DNA of 64,000 nucleotides from Paenibacillus roseus. Its GTDB lineage: Bacteria > Bacillota > Bacilli > Paenibacillales > Paenibacillaceae. A model generated the notes under the pieces. It was given only the letters and a program-made list of their open reading frames with translations. It searched no databases and had not been told where the DNA came from. The position numbers and the translations under genes are program-made. The stretch lies in NCBI RefSeq assembly GCF_016424485.1, contig NZ_JAELUP010000016.1, forward strand, positions 62,001-126,000, read 5' to 3'. Positions 27,559 to 40,500 of the stretch are shown piece by piece (position 1 is the first letter of the stretch; each line of letters opens with the position of its first letter).

Positions 27559-28080
27559 ATGAGCCGGCATCGTGACATCCTTCTTGTGGACGGATACAAT
27601 ATCATAGGCGCCTGGCCTGACCTGGAACGACTAAAGGAGGTTGGTCTAGAGGAGGCGCGCGATCGTCTGCTTGATCTTCTGGCTGACTATCAGGGGTTTA
27701 CAGGGATGCAGATCTACGTTATTTTTGACGCGCATCAGGTTCCGGGGCTTGGCGCTTCCTACCATCAGCATCAGTTGACTGTGCTGTATACCAAGGAGAA
27801 GGAGACAGCCGACGAATGCATTGAGCGGCTCGTGGTGGAGCTGACCAGAAGAGGGCGCAACATTTATGTTGCTACCTCGGATCTGGTTGAGCAGCACGTT
27901 GCTTTTGGCAAAGGCGCATTGCGCGTATCCGCCCGGGAACTGCTGATCAACATTGAGCAGAACCAGAAGGCGATTAACACGAAGGTAAAGTCAGAGAATA
28001 CGAACAAGCGCAATTCGCTCGATGACATTGTCAGCCTGGATGTATGGAGCCGGCTTGAAAAAATGCGCAGAGGAGAATAA
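27559..28080 (+). CDS. rae1: NYN (PIN-like) endoribonuclease Rae1 / YacP
   Basis: This 173-residue protein starts with the NYN motif ILLVDGYNIIGAWPDL and has VIFDAHQVPG, ETADECIERLV and VATSDLVEQ, giving the four acidic active-site positions. In B. subtilis YacP (Rae1) enters the ribosomal A site and cuts mRNA in a translation-dependent way. It closes the cysE-cysS-mrnC-rlmB operon, as in Bacillus. Confidence 0.9.
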   Translation: MSRHRDILLVDGYNIIGAWPDLERLKEVGLEEARDRLLDLLADYQGFTGMQIYVIFDAHQVPGLGASYHQHQLTVLYTKEKETADECIERLVVELTRRGRNIYVATSDLVEQHVAFGKGALRVSARELLINIEQNQKAINTKVKSENTNKRNSLDDIVSLDVWSRLEKMRRGE

Positions 28081-28137
28081 GGTTTTTCTTTTTATACAAT
28101 TAAATGTATATTTTGGTTATTTTCAAAAGCTTCCTTA

Positions 28138-28167
28138 TTGACGGGGTTAGGTTACATAATGTATACT
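28138..28167 (+). promoter_or_regulatory. sigma-A promoter of sigH
   Basis: TTGACG (28138-28143) and TATACT (28162-28167) are 18 bases apart. The transcript would carry a leader of about 155 bases before sigH. A short hairpin, ATACA-attaaa-TGTAT, lies upstream near 28094-28109 behind rae1. Confidence 0.6.
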
Positions 28168-28330
28168 GACTCTATGTATAATTATTGATTTCTATGAAAT
28201 ACCAGTATTTTGATCGCTTTATTTGCTGTGGACGATGAGAGTTCTATCAGACGGCAGCAGCCACCTTTACGCTAGATTATTCGTTGCTAGGTCAGAGCAA
28301 TGTATGCCTTGCAGGCCGGAGGGATAGTTA

Positions 28331-28981
28331 GTGAGCATCGACCTCAGAGAATTGAATGTACACGAATATGATTGCAGAACGGATGAAGATGTCGTTGAAG
28401 CAGTCCGTGAAGGCGACGGTATAGCCCTGGAGTACTTGATCAACAAGTACAAGAACTTCGTCAGGGCCAAGGCGCGCTCTTATTTCCTTATCGGAGCCGA
28501 CCGGGAAGATATTGTTCAGGAGGGCATGATTGGCCTGTACAAATCCATCCGCGACTTCAAAGGAGACAAGCTGGCTTCATTCAAAGCTTTTGCAGAATTG
28601 TGCATAACAAGACAGATTATTACCGCCATCAAGACGGCGACAAGGCAGAAGCATATTCCTCTTAATTCTTATGTGTCTTTGGATAAGCCCATCTACGACG
28701 AGGATTCGGATCGTACTCTCCTTGACGTCATCTGTGGCTCCCGTGTATCCGACCCGGAAGAATTAATTATTAATCAAGAGGAATTTGTCGGGCTGGAAGA
28801 TAAGCTGGCTGAAATATTGAGCGATTTGGAGCGCAAGGTGCTTCGTCTCTATCTGGACGGACGTTCCTATCAGGAGATTGCGGTTGATTTGGATCGGCAT
28901 GTGAAATCGATTGATAATGCTTTGCAGCGTGTCAAGCGCAAGCTGGAGCGTTATCTTGAAATTCGGGATGTGTCCGGCTAG
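28331..28981 (+). CDS. sigH: RNA polymerase sigma-H factor
   Basis: This 216-residue sigma-70 family factor directs early stationary-phase, competence and sporulation-entry transcription in spore formers. Region 2 contains DREDIVQEGMIGLYKSIRDFK and KAFAELCITRQIITAIKTA. Region 4 has LDGRSYQEIAVDLDRHVKSIDNALQRVKRK as the helix-turn-helix. GTG at 28331 follows GGAGGGA by 6-7 bases. The position before rpmG-secE-nusG is that of B. subtilis. Confidence 0.96.
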   Translation: MSIDLRELNVHEYDCRTDEDVVEAVREGDGIALEYLINKYKNFVRAKARSYFLIGADREDIVQEGMIGLYKSIRDFKGDKLASFKAFAELCITRQIITAIKTATRQKHIPLNSYVSLDKPIYDEDSDRTLLDVICGSRVSDPEELIINQEEFVGLEDKLAEILSDLERKVLRLYLDGRSYQEIAVDLDRHVKSIDNALQRVKRKLERYLEIRDVSG

Positions 28982-29297
28982 CAACTGTTTTGGAAAATTG
29001 AATGTAATCGTCGATTGCGATTTTGGAATGATGCAGCCTGCGCGCTTCTGCGGATTCGCGCTTGTGCTGCCATGTTGATGGAGACAGAAGGCTCGGGTTC
29101 GGGTCTTTTTTTGTTTTGTCTTAGGTATAAGGACTTTTCACACGAGCATTTCACTCGTTCAATTTCATATGACCAACTAAATTATCCTGTCAGGCTATAA
29201 AACTAGGGAAAATTGGAAATGCTATTGAGAGACGCAGGGAGCCTCGGATAGCAGACAGGTCAAGGGCTGAGGGGCATTTGTCCGGACCACTTTCTCG
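28982..29297. other. Long gap after sigH with two hairpins
   Basis: No coding frame with support is seen. A stem (GCAGC...GCTGC enclosing GCGCG/CGCGC) occupies 29033-29070. A weaker hairpin, AGAC-A-GAA/TTC-GG-GTCT, followed by seven Ts (29082-29112), may terminate sigH. The remainder up to the rpmG promoter is featureless to me. Confidence 0.5.
29082..29112 (+). terminator. Probable weak terminator of sigH
   Basis: An imperfect stem (AGAC/GTCT and GAA/TTC around an eight-base loop) is followed by TTTTTTT. Confidence 0.45.
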
Positions 29298-29326
29298 TTG
29301 ACATGGTATGGCGATTGTGATAAAGT
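29298..29326 (+). promoter_or_regulatory. sigma-A promoter of rpmG-secE-nusG
   Basis: TTGACA (29298-29303) and TAAAGT (29321-29326) are spaced 17 bases apart. The leader that follows has a perfect 7-bp stem closed by a TTCG tetraloop at 29368-29385 and a palindrome ATAAACGTTTAT just after it. Confidence 0.75.
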
Positions 29327-29454
29327 GTTTTAGGTAGCCCAAAATATGCATATGTTTTGAACGGGTTTTGAATCTTCGGATTCAACATAAACGTTTATGC
29401 AAGTGATCGACATGCTTTGAGATTGAGATGGTTAGTTTCGGGAGGTGTACTTGA

Positions 29455-29604
29455 ATGCGGGTAATTATTACGTTGGCATGTACAAACTGTAAGCAAAGGA
29501 ACTACACGACCAACAAAAACAAACGGAATCACCCCGACCGCATCGAGATGAAGAAGTTCTGCAAGTTTTGTAACGAGCATACTCCTCATCGCGAGACTCG
29601 ATAG
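29455..29604 (+). CDS. rpmG: 50S ribosomal protein L33 (zinc-binding form)
   Basis: This 49-residue protein begins [18 protein letters not shown] and contains two CxxC pairs (ACTNC and FCKFC), so it is the zinc-ribbon form that Bacillota replace by a Cys-free paralogue under zinc starvation. GGAGGTG precedes the ATG. It lies immediately before secE, as usual. Confidence 0.95.
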   Translation: MRVIITLACTNCKQRNYTTNKNKRNHPDRIEMKKFCKFCNEHTPHRETR

Positions 29605-29621
29605 TTAATGGAGGTGTGGAC

Positions 29622-29831
29622 GTGGCATTTCTAGCTAAGATGAAGCAGGGTTTTGGCTCGTCGTTTGCCTTCTTTGCGGACAGCTGGGCGGAGCTTAAGA
29701 AAGTTCGCTGGCCAAATCGTAAGGAGTTGACAAGCTATACAATTGTAGTGCTAGTTACAGTTGTGGCCGTCGGCATTTACTTTTGGCTTCTTGACATCGG
29801 GATCTCTAGACTGGTCGAGCTGATTGATTAA
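29622..29831 (+). CDS. secE: Preprotein translocase subunit SecE
   Basis: This 69-residue Sec subunit has an amphipathic cytoplasmic helix (DSWAELKKVRWPNRKEL) and one transmembrane helix (TIVVLVTVVAVGIYFWLLD), the minimal Gram-positive form. GTG at 29622 is the start, with GGAGG 7 bases upstream; the in-frame GTG at 29616 overlaps that ribosome-binding site and is rejected. Confidence 0.95.
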   Translation: MAFLAKMKQGFGSSFAFFADSWAELKKVRWPNRKELTSYTIVVLVTVVAVGIYFWLLDIGISRLVELID

Positions 29832-29854
29832 GAAGTGTCAAAAGGTGGCTTGTT

Positions 29855-30388
29855 ATGGAAAAAAGATGGTACGTAGTTCACACGTATTCGGGCTATGAGA
29901 ATAAGGTGAAAACGAATCTGGAAAAACGGGTTGAGTCCATGGGGATGGAGGACAAGATTTTTCGCGTTCTCGTTCCGATGGAGGAAGAAATCGTCAACAA
30001 GGACGGTAAAAAGAAGACGGTCATGCGTAAAGTTTACCCTGGCTATGTTCTTGTTGAAATGGTTCAAACCGACGATTCGTGGTACGTTGTTCGCAATACG
30101 CCTGGGGTAACAGGTTTTGTCGGATCTACAGGATCAGGCTCAAAGCCAACTGCCTTGCTTCCAGAAGAGGTAGACCAAATTCTGAAGCATATGGGTATTG
30201 AAGAGCCGAAGCCGGTGATCGAGTTCGATCTGAAGGAATCGGTTCGCGTTAAAGTTGGACCTTTCGCTAATTTTGTCGGTACAGTGGAAGAAATTTTGCT
30301 GGACAAGAGCAAACTGAAGGTTCATGTTAACATGTTTGGCAGGGAAACCCCGCTTGAGCTGGATTACACTCAAGTGGAGAAGATATAA
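29855..30388 (+). CDS. nusG: Transcription termination/antitermination factor NusG
   Basis: This 177-residue protein has an NGN domain (WYVVHTYSGYENKVKTNLEK, VYPGYVLVEM, VRNTPGVTGFVG) and a C-terminal KOW domain (VKVGPFANFVGTVEEI, KVHVNMFGRETPLELD). It binds the RNA polymerase clamp and controls pausing and coupling. AAGGTGG lies before the ATG. Confidence 0.97.
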   Translation: MEKRWYVVHTYSGYENKVKTNLEKRVESMGMEDKIFRVLVPMEEEIVNKDGKKKTVMRKVYPGYVLVEMVQTDDSWYVVRNTPGVTGFVGSTGSGSKPTALLPEEVDQILKHMGIEEPKPVIEFDLKESVRVKVGPFANFVGTVEEILLDKSKLKVHVNMFGRETPLELDYTQVEKI

Positions 30389-30435
30389 TATCCGGTTTTC
30401 TGATGGTCGCAGTTTGCTACCGTGCAGCTGCGATG

Positions 30436-30472
30436 GTGGGAGGGAAAGGCGCAAGTTGTCCCGTCTGACCAC
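30436..30472 (+). promoter_or_regulatory. Predicted ribosomal protein L1 binding site, rplK leader
   Basis: GTGGGAGGG (30436-30444) and GTCTGACCAC (30463-30472) form the internal-loop motif that mimics the L1 site of 23S rRNA, GTGG pairing with CCAC. It lies 25 bases before the rplK ATG, where L1 could repress the L11 operon. A nearly identical motif precedes rplA. Confidence 0.65.
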
Positions 30473-30497
30473 ACTTTAGGGCAAGGAGGTGTGCAAC

Positions 30498-30923
30498 ATG
30501 GCAAAAAAAGTCATCAAATTGGTGAAACTGCAAGTACCAGCAGGTAAAGCGAACCCGGCTCCGCCGATCGGTCCAGCGCTTGGTCAAGCAGGTGTAAACA
30601 TCATGGCATTCTGTAAAGAGTTTAACGCTCGTACAGCAGATCAAGCGGGATTGATTATTCCGGTTGTTATTTCAGTGTTTGAGGATCGTTCCTTCACGTT
30701 CGAAACAAAAACACCACCGGCAGCAGTTCTTCTTCGTGTAGCTGCAGGAATTGAAAAAGGTTCCGGTGAGCCGAACAAAAAGAAAGTTGCTTCCGTTTCT
30801 CGTGCGAAAGTTCGCGAAATCGCTGAGCAAAAAATGCCCGATCTCAACGCAGCTTCTGTTGAAGCGGCAATGTTGATGATCGAAGGTACTGCCCGTAGTA
30901 TGGGTGTTACAATTACTGACTAA
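30498..30923 (+). CDS. rplK: 50S ribosomal protein L11
   Basis: This 141-residue component of the GTPase-associated centre shows the proline-rich N-terminal hinge ([20 protein letters not shown]) and the RNA-binding C-terminal domain ([31 protein letters not shown]). AAGGAGGTG precedes the ATG at 30498. It is the first gene of the rplK-rplA pair, under likely L1 control. Confidence 0.97.
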   Translation: MAKKVIKLVKLQVPAGKANPAPPIGPALGQAGVNIMAFCKEFNARTADQAGLIIPVVISVFEDRSFTFETKTPPAAVLLRVAAGIEKGSGEPNKKKVASVSRAKVREIAEQKMPDLNAASVEAAMLMIEGTARSMGVTITD

Positions 30924-30967
30924 TTGATTTAGCAGTGATTGCCGGGCGAACAATCGTGTTCGCTTGC

Positions 30968-31010
30968 GTGGGAGGATCATCCGATTAGGAGGATTTTCCG
31001 CTATGACCAC
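30968..31010 (+). promoter_or_regulatory. Second predicted L1 binding site, rplA leader
   Basis: GTGGGAGG (30968-30975) and CCGCTATGACCAC (30998-31010) repeat the motif found upstream of rplK. The inner bases TCATCC and GGAGGA can pair. It ends 17 bases before the rplA ATG, just upstream of its AAGGAGGAG. Confidence 0.7.
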
Positions 31011-31027
31011 ATAAGGAGGAGTTTTAA

Positions 31028-31720
31028 ATGGCAAAGCGTGGCAAGAAATATCAAGAAGCTGTTAAGTTGTTCAACAGCGAAGCAACTTATGAGCCGCCTC
31101 AAGCGATTGAACTGGTTAAAAAAGCAGCATCTGCTAAATTTGATGAGTCCGTAGAAGTTGCCGTCCGTCTGGGCGTTGACCCTCGGAAGCAAGACCAGGC
31201 TGTTCGTGGCGTAGTTGTACTGCCTCACGGAACTGGTAAAACCAAACGTGTTCTTGTATTCGCAAAAGGTGAGAAAGTGAAGGAAGCCGAAGCGGCTGGA
31301 GCAGATTATGTGGGCGATGCTGACATGATCAACAAAATTCAGCAAGGCTGGTTCGAATTCGACGTTTGCGTAGCTACACCGGACATGATGGCGGAAGTTG
31401 GTAAACTGGGTCGTATTCTCGGGGGTAAAGGTTTGATGCCAAACCCTAAAGCTGGTACAGTAACGTTTGACGTTGCTAAAGCAGTTCAAGAGATTAAGGC
31501 TGGTAAAATCGAGTACCGTCTTGACAAAGCAGGTCAAATCCATGCTCCAATCGGCAAAGTATCATTCAGCGAAGAGCAGTTGAACGAAAACCTTCGTTCC
31601 CTGATCGATGCATTGAACCGTGCTAAGCCGGCTGCTGCAAAAGGTGTTTACCTGAAAAACATCGCGGTTTCTTCCACAATGGGACCAAGCGCTCGTGTTA
31701 ACACAGCTGCTTACCGTTAA
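31028..31720 (+). CDS. rplA: 50S ribosomal protein L1
   Basis: This 230-residue protein of the L1 stalk shows [21 protein letters not shown] and [16 protein letters not shown], the conserved RNA-contact regions. L1 is the usual translational repressor of its own operon. Two candidate binding sites lie upstream of rplK and rplA. Confidence 0.97.
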   Translation: MAKRGKKYQEAVKLFNSEATYEPPQAIELVKKAASAKFDESVEVAVRLGVDPRKQDQAVRGVVVLPHGTGKTKRVLVFAKGEKVKEAEAAGADYVGDADMINKIQQGWFEFDVCVATPDMMAEVGKLGRILGGKGLMPNPKAGTVTFDVAKAVQEIKAGKIEYRLDKAGQIHAPIGKVSFSEEQLNENLRSLIDALNRAKPAAAKGVYLKNIAVSSTMGPSARVNTAAYR

Positions 31721-31739
31721 TAGAAATTCGCTTTAACAA

Positions 31740-31883
31740 TTGAACATGCATGCCGTAGACAGTAGGTGCTATATGCTTAATTTCCTACCGAGGTGTTATG
31801 ATATATAGGTTATGTAGCAGTGCTGTGCGCAGCGTTGATACATGACGTAATCATGGCCTTCGCTCGGTTGCGAAGGCCTTTTT
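31740..31883 (+). ncRNA. Ribosomal L10 leader with attenuator
   Basis: The 225-base gap before rplJ carries the conserved Bacillota L10-leader sequences GCCGTAGACAGTAGGTG and TTTCCTACCGAGGTGTTATG, which form the L10(L12)4 binding helices. They are followed by a terminator hairpin (31855-31883). Binding of the L10-L12 complex is known to cause premature termination in this family. Confidence 0.9.
31855..31883 (+). terminator. Attenuator terminator of the L10 leader
   Basis: GGCCTTCGC and GCGAAGGCC form a perfect 9-bp stem around TCGGTT and are followed by TTTTT. It precedes rplJ by about 60 bases. Confidence 0.92.
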
Positions 31884-31946
31884 CATGCACGGAATCGGAT
31901 CAGGTAACCTTTACGGTTTGTACAAATTTCACAGGAGGTGTAAAGC

Positions 31947-32444
31947 TTGGCTAACGCAAAAATCATTCAAGAAAAACAACAAGCTGTTGAAGAGATTGCT
32001 GCGAAGCTGCGTGAGAGCAGAAGCACGGTTGTTGCCGACTACCGTGGCCTGAACGTTGCGCAGGTTACTGAACTTCGTAAACAGTTGCGCGAAGCTGGCG
32101 TTGAGTTCCAAGTGTTGAAAAACTCTTTGATTCGCCGCGCTACTGCTGCTAGCGAACTGACTCAGCTTGATGAAGTTCTGACAGGCCCAACTGCAATTGC
32201 ATTTGCTAAAGACGATGTTGTTGCTCCAGCTAAAATTTTGAGCAACTTCGCGAAAAAGAACGAGGCTCTGCAAGTAAAAGGCGGCGTACTCGAAGGTCAA
32301 GTTGTTGGAGTGGATCAGATCAAGGCGCTTGCAGATCTTCCATCCCGCGAAGGCTTGCTGTCGATGTTGCTCAGTGTGCTTCAAGCACCAGTTCGCAACT
32401 TCGCGCTTGCAGTTAAAGCAGTTGCTGAAAAGCAAGAAGCTTAA
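31947..32444 (+). CDS. rplJ: 50S ribosomal protein L10
   Basis: This 165-residue stalk base protein shows [19 protein letters not shown] and KNSLIRRA in its rRNA-binding domain and a C-terminal helix that binds L7/L12 dimers. The start codon is TTG, with AGGAGGTG 6 bases upstream. Expression is gated by the attenuator in front of it. Confidence 0.97.
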   Translation: MANAKIIQEKQQAVEEIAAKLRESRSTVVADYRGLNVAQVTELRKQLREAGVEFQVLKNSLIRRATAASELTQLDEVLTGPTAIAFAKDDVVAPAKILSNFAKKNEALQVKGGVLEGQVVGVDQIKALADLPSREGLLSMLLSVLQAPVRNFALAVKAVAEKQEA

Positions 32445-32491
32445 TGTTTGTATTGCATAACAATTCAAATTAAAACTATGGAGGTTCAACC

Positions 32492-32854
32492 ATGAGTAAA
32501 GAGCAAATCTTAGAAGCAATCAAAGGCATGAACGTTCTTGAACTGAACGATCTCGTAAAAGCAATCGAAGAAGAATTCGGCGTAACTGCTGCAGCTCCAG
32601 TAGCTGTTATTGCTGGCGGCGGAGCAGCAGAAGTTGTTGAGCAAACTGAGTTTGACGTAATCTTGACTAGCGCTGGCGCTTCCAAAATCAACGTTATCAA
32701 AGTCGTTCGCGAAATCACTGGTCTGGGCTTGAAAGAAGCTAAAGACGTTGTTGACAACGCACCAAAACCAATTAAAGAAAAAGTATCCAAAGAGGATGCT
32801 GAAGCTATCAAAGCTAAGCTTGAAGAAGCTGGCGCTGCTGTAGAAGTGAAGTAA
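32492..32854 (+). CDS. rplL: 50S ribosomal protein L7/L12
   Basis: This 120-residue stalk protein has an N-terminal dimerisation domain, an Ala/Gly-rich hinge and the C-terminal factor-binding domain ([20 protein letters not shown]). ATGGAGG lies before the ATG. It is 47 bases after rplJ and highly codon-biased like its neighbours. Confidence 0.98.
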   Translation: MSKEQILEAIKGMNVLELNDLVKAIEEEFGVTAAAPVAVIAGGGAAEVVEQTEFDVILTSAGASKINVIKVVREITGLGLKEAKDVVDNAPKPIKEKVSKEDAEAIKAKLEEAGAAVEVK

Positions 32855-32868
32855 TAGCTTGAACTCAT

Positions 32869-32905
32869 AGCAAACCCCTTGAGGCCTCGCTTCAAGGGGT
32901 TTGCT
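32869..32905 (+). terminator. Hairpin after rplL, partial terminator
   Basis: AGCAAACCCCTTGA and TTCAAGGGGTTTGCT form a 14-bp stem around GGCCTCGC. There is no U-tract after it, so it may act as an RNA-processing or 3'-stabilising element rather than a full terminator. Confidence 0.5.
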
Positions 32906-32935
32906 TACGCTTGTTCCTCAAAAAGGAGGGAATTT

Positions 32936-33535
32936 ATGTCGGACCACTACTACACACAAAAACCTGGCGTAAAGCATGATCGTCGGATGCATGAGGCAGT
33001 TCTGAGGGGGCAAAAATATCGTTTCGCAACGGACGCCGGAGTGTTCTCCAAAGCAGGGGTTGATTACGGAAGCCAGGTACTAATCGAATCGATAACACTG
33101 AATGCTTCGGCAGCGGTGCTCGATGTTGGTTGTGGTTACGGGCCGATTGGAATAGCGGCGGCATCGCTTGTCCCGCAAGGGAGCGTAACGATGATTGACA
33201 TTAATGAGCGGGCCGTCGAACTGGCAAAGGAAAATGCGGCATTAAACGGGGTACGGAATGCCACAGTTATCCATAGCGATTTGTTTGAGGCGGTTAAAGA
33301 CCGAAAATTCGACGTTATCCTGACTAATCCGCCAATTCGTGCAGGAAAATCAACAGTGCATCAGATTTTTGAAGAGGGATGGTCTTTGCTCAACCCAGGT
33401 GGGGAGATGTGGGTGGTCATCCAAAAGAAACAAGGAGCGCCTTCTGCGCTTGCAAAGCTGGAAACTTTGTTTGAGAGGATCGAAGAAGTAACCAAAGACA
33501 AGGGCTATCGGATTTATCGGGCGGTCAAACAGTAG
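32936..33535 (+). CDS. Class I SAM-dependent methyltransferase, RsmC-like (YbxB)
   Basis: This 199-residue Rossmann methyltransferase corresponds to the catalytic half of RsmC/RlmG. The SAM motif VLDVGCGYGPIGIAAA is at about 62-77 and the base-flipping NPPI motif is in DVILTNPPIRAGK. It sits between rplL and rpoB, the place of ybxB in B. subtilis. A target guanine in rRNA is inferred from the family. AAAAGGAGGG lies before the ATG at 32936. Confidence 0.9.
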   Translation: MSDHYYTQKPGVKHDRRMHEAVLRGQKYRFATDAGVFSKAGVDYGSQVLIESITLNASAAVLDVGCGYGPIGIAAASLVPQGSVTMIDINERAVELAKENAALNGVRNATVIHSDLFEAVKDRKFDVILTNPPIRAGKSTVHQIFEEGWSLLNPGGEMWVVIQKKQGAPSALAKLETLFERIEEVTKDKGYRIYRAVKQ

Positions 33536-33548
33536 GCACGAAAAAGAT

Positions 33549-33577
33549 TTGACTCATGTTGCTGTTTGTGGTATTAT
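33549..33577 (+). promoter_or_regulatory. Strong sigma-A promoter upstream of rpoB
   Basis: TTGACT (33549-33554) and TATTAT (33572-33577) are 17 bases apart. Transcription near 33584 would give rpoB a leader of about 367 bases. It lies directly after the methyltransferase stop codon. Confidence 0.8.
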
Positions 33578-33583
33578 TATAAA

Positions 33584-33950
33584 ATGTCAGTATTATGATA
33601 GGCGAAAACTCTTTAGTTCGCTAAAATGTCAAGTGCTATTTTTTAGAGGCAACTATGCATAAAATTTTTGCATTTAACGTATAATGTTTAGATTTTGGGC
33701 AAAATTACTTGATATGAGATCATGCGGCAACTATGCCGCGCCGACCGCTGAGAAACATGCTCTTTTTTCGAACTACTTCGATAAGGGCTTTTCTTTATTG
33801 GGATGTAAGAAAGTGCCTGTTTTCAAAGATGCTTTCTTTTATTTATTCATATGCGCTGTTGATATAAGTTGACAGTGATAAATGTATACGCCTGGTTCTT
33901 GGTTTTGACAAGACTTGAGCGTTGAAGCAGACATGAGGGGTGAGGTTAAG
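33584..33950 (+). other. Long rpoB leader with several hairpins
   Basis: No supported coding frame lies in this 367-base stretch. Stems seen by eye are GCGAA/TTCGC near 33602-33620, GCGGCA-acta-TGCCGC near 33724-33739, and AAGAAAG/CTTTCTT (33807-33838) followed by a T-rich run that could be a weak attenuator. A second TATAAT lies at 33680-33685 without a recognisable -35. Confidence 0.5.
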
Positions 33951-37496
<3,546 letters not shown>

Positions 37497-37556
37497 CAGA
37501 GCTTTGGATGCAAGGGTACGAAAGTGTACTGACACAGACTTAAGGAGGGTTGCTCC

Positions 37557-40500
37557 TTGTTGGACGTTAACAACTTCGAGTATATGAAAATCGGTTTGGC
37601 CTCCCCTGACAAGATTCGTTCCTGGTCTCGCGGGGAAGTCAAAAAGCCGGAAACGATAAACTATCGTACGTTGAAACCTGAGAAAGAAGGTCTTTTCTGC
37701 GAAAAGATCTTCGGACCTCAGAAAGACTGGGAATGTCACTGCGGTAAATACAAGCGTGTCCGTTACAAAGGCGTAGTCTGCGATCGCTGCGGCGTTGAAG
37801 TAACGCGTGCCAAGGTTCGCCGTGAGCGTATGGGTCACATTGAGCTTGCCGCTCCTGTCTCTCACATCTGGTATTTCAAAGGAATCCCGAGCCGCATGGG
37901 GCTGGCGCTGGATATGTCTCCTCGTTCACTTGAGGAGATCATCTACTTCGCTTCCTATGTCGTAACAGATCCAGGCGATACACCGCTTGAGAAGAAGCAA
38001 CTGCTTTCCGAGAAGGAGTACCGCAGCTACCGTGAGAAATACGGTTATGGCTTCCAGGCTGGTATGGGTGCTGAAGCTGTTAAGAAGCTGCTGCAAGATA
38101 TCGATGTAGAGCGCGAGCTGGATACATTGAAGGAAGAGTTGCGAACAGCCCAGGGACAAAGACGTAACCGCGCAATCAAGCGCCTCGAAGTAATCGAAGC
38201 GTTCCGCAATTCCGGCAATGAGCCAGGGTGGATGATTCTTGATGTGCTGCCGGTTATCCCACCGGAGCTGCGCCCGATGGTGCAATTGGACGGTGGACGT
38301 TTTGCAACTTCTGACTTGAACGACCTGTACCGCCGTGTAATCAATCGCAATAACCGTCTGAAGCGCCTGCTTGATCTGGGAGCTCCGGATATTATCGTTC
38401 AAAATGAAAAGCGGATGCTCCAGGAAGCAGTCGATGCGCTTATCGATAACGGCCGCAGGGGTCGTCCGGTAACCGGACCGGGCAACCGTCCGCTGAAATC
38501 GCTTAGCCATATGCTCAAAGGTAAACAAGGGCGCTTCCGTCAGAACTTGCTCGGTAAACGTGTAGACTATTCCGGCCGTTCGGTTATCGTTGTCGGACCA
38601 AGCCTGAAAATGTATCAGTGCGGTCTGCCGAAAGAAATGGCGTTAGAGCTGTTCAAGCCTTTTGTAATGAAGGAGCTTGTAAATAAAGGACTTGCTCATA
38701 ATATCAAGAGTGCAAAACGCAAAGTTGAGCGTGTAAGCCCTGAGGTATGGGATGTGCTGGAGGAAGTTATCAAGGAGCATCCGGTTCTGCTGAACCGTGC
38801 CCCTACGCTTCACAGACTAGGTATCCAGGCCTTCGAACCGATCCTGGTTGAAGGGCGTGCAATCAAGCTGCATCCGCTTGTTTGTACAGCGTACAACGCC
38901 GATTTTGACGGTGATCAGATGGCGGTTCACGTGCCATTGTCCGCTGAGGCGCAGGCAGAAGCCCGTTTGCTGATGCTTGCATCAGGCAACATCCTTAACC
39001 CTAAGGACGGCAAGCCGGTTGTTACGCCTTCACAGGATATGGTTCTGGGAAGCTTCTATTTGACAATGGATAACATGGAGGCCAAAGGTTCTGGTTCCGT
39101 ATTCGGAACCGTTAACGAGGCAATCTCGGCGTACCAGCGGGGTATTGTTTCCTTGCATGCGAGAATTGTTATTCCAGTTAAAGTACTCAAGAAGAAAACC
39201 TTTACTGAAGAGCAGCAGAATTCTCTGATTGCCACAACTGTCGGTAAAGTAATCTTTAACGAAATCTTCCCGGATACGTTCCCGTACATCAATGAAGCTT
39301 CCAAAGCTAACTTGTTGAACGGAACTCCGGAAAAATATTTCATTACCCAAAAAGGTACGGATTTGCAAGAGTTTATGCAGTCTCTTGCAACCGCTGGCGC
39401 AGTCGGCAAAGAGTACCTGGGCCAAATTATCGGCGAGTGTTTCCGTATTTACCATACGACACAAACCTCGATTATTTTGGATAAAATCAAGCAACTCGGC
39501 TTTACTTATTCGACCAAAGCGGGAATTACGATCGCTGTTTCGGACGTTATCGTTCCGCAGGAGAAGGATCAGATTCTTGTAGAGTCCGATGAGAAGGTCA
39601 GAGTCGTTACGAATCAGTACCGTCGTGGTCTGATTACCAACGAAGAGCGTTATGACCGTGTTATCGGCATCTGGAGTAAAGCCAAGGATCAAATTACCGA
39701 TATTCTGATGAAATCGATGGACCGCTATAATTCCATCATGCTCATGGTAGATTCGAAGGCACGGGGTAACAAATCCCAGATTACACAGCTTGGCGGTATG
39801 CGCGGTCTCATGGCGAACCCGTCCGGTCGTATTATCGAGTTGCCGATCAAATCGAACTTCCGTGAAGGTCTGACGGTATTGGAATACTTTATTTCCACGC
39901 ACGGAGCGCGGAAAGGTCTCGCGGATACGGCTCTTCGTACAGCCGACTCCGGTTACCTGACTCGTCGCCTGGTTGATGTAGCTCAGGATGTTATCGTTCG
40001 TGAAGATGACTGTGGTACGGACAAAGGCTTCTCCGTCGGCAAAATTCAGGATGGTAAAGAGGTTATTGAGGATCTGTTCGACCGTATTGAAGGCCGTTAC
40101 TCCTTCGAGACGCTTCGCCACCCTAAAACTGGCGAAATCATTGTCAACCGCAATGAGTTGATTGATTCCAACAAAGCCGACGCGATCATTGAAGCCGGCG
40201 TAGAGCGTCTGCAAATTCGCTCTGTGCTTAGCTGCCGTGCCCGCCACGGCGTCTGCAAAATCTGTTATGGCCGCAACCTGGCTACAGGCAAACATGTAGA
40301 GATCGGAGAAGCAGTAGGCATTATCGCTGCCCAATCGATCGGTGAGCCTGGAACCCAGTTGACGATGCGTACGTTCCATACCGGTGGTGTTGCCGGAGAC
40401 GATATTACGCAAGGTCTTCCGCGGATTCAGGAGCTCTTCGAAGCCCGGAATCCGAAAGGTCAAGCGATTATTACCGAGCTTGACGGTGTCGTTAAAGAAA

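Noticed and set aside
28982..29454. tRNA or small-gene content in the gap after sigH
   Set aside because: I looked for acceptor/T-arm patterns (GGTTCRA with pairing arms) and found none. The GGGTTCGGG near 29094 lacks the other arms.
33684..33872. 62-codon plus-strand frame upstream of rpoB
   Set aside because: No ribosome-binding site and no domain; it sits in the structured rpoB leader. A leader peptide is possible but unsupported.
33869..33891. Second rpoB promoter at TTGACA 33869
   Set aside because: No -10 sequence lies at 16-18 bases; the 17-base position reads CTGGTT.
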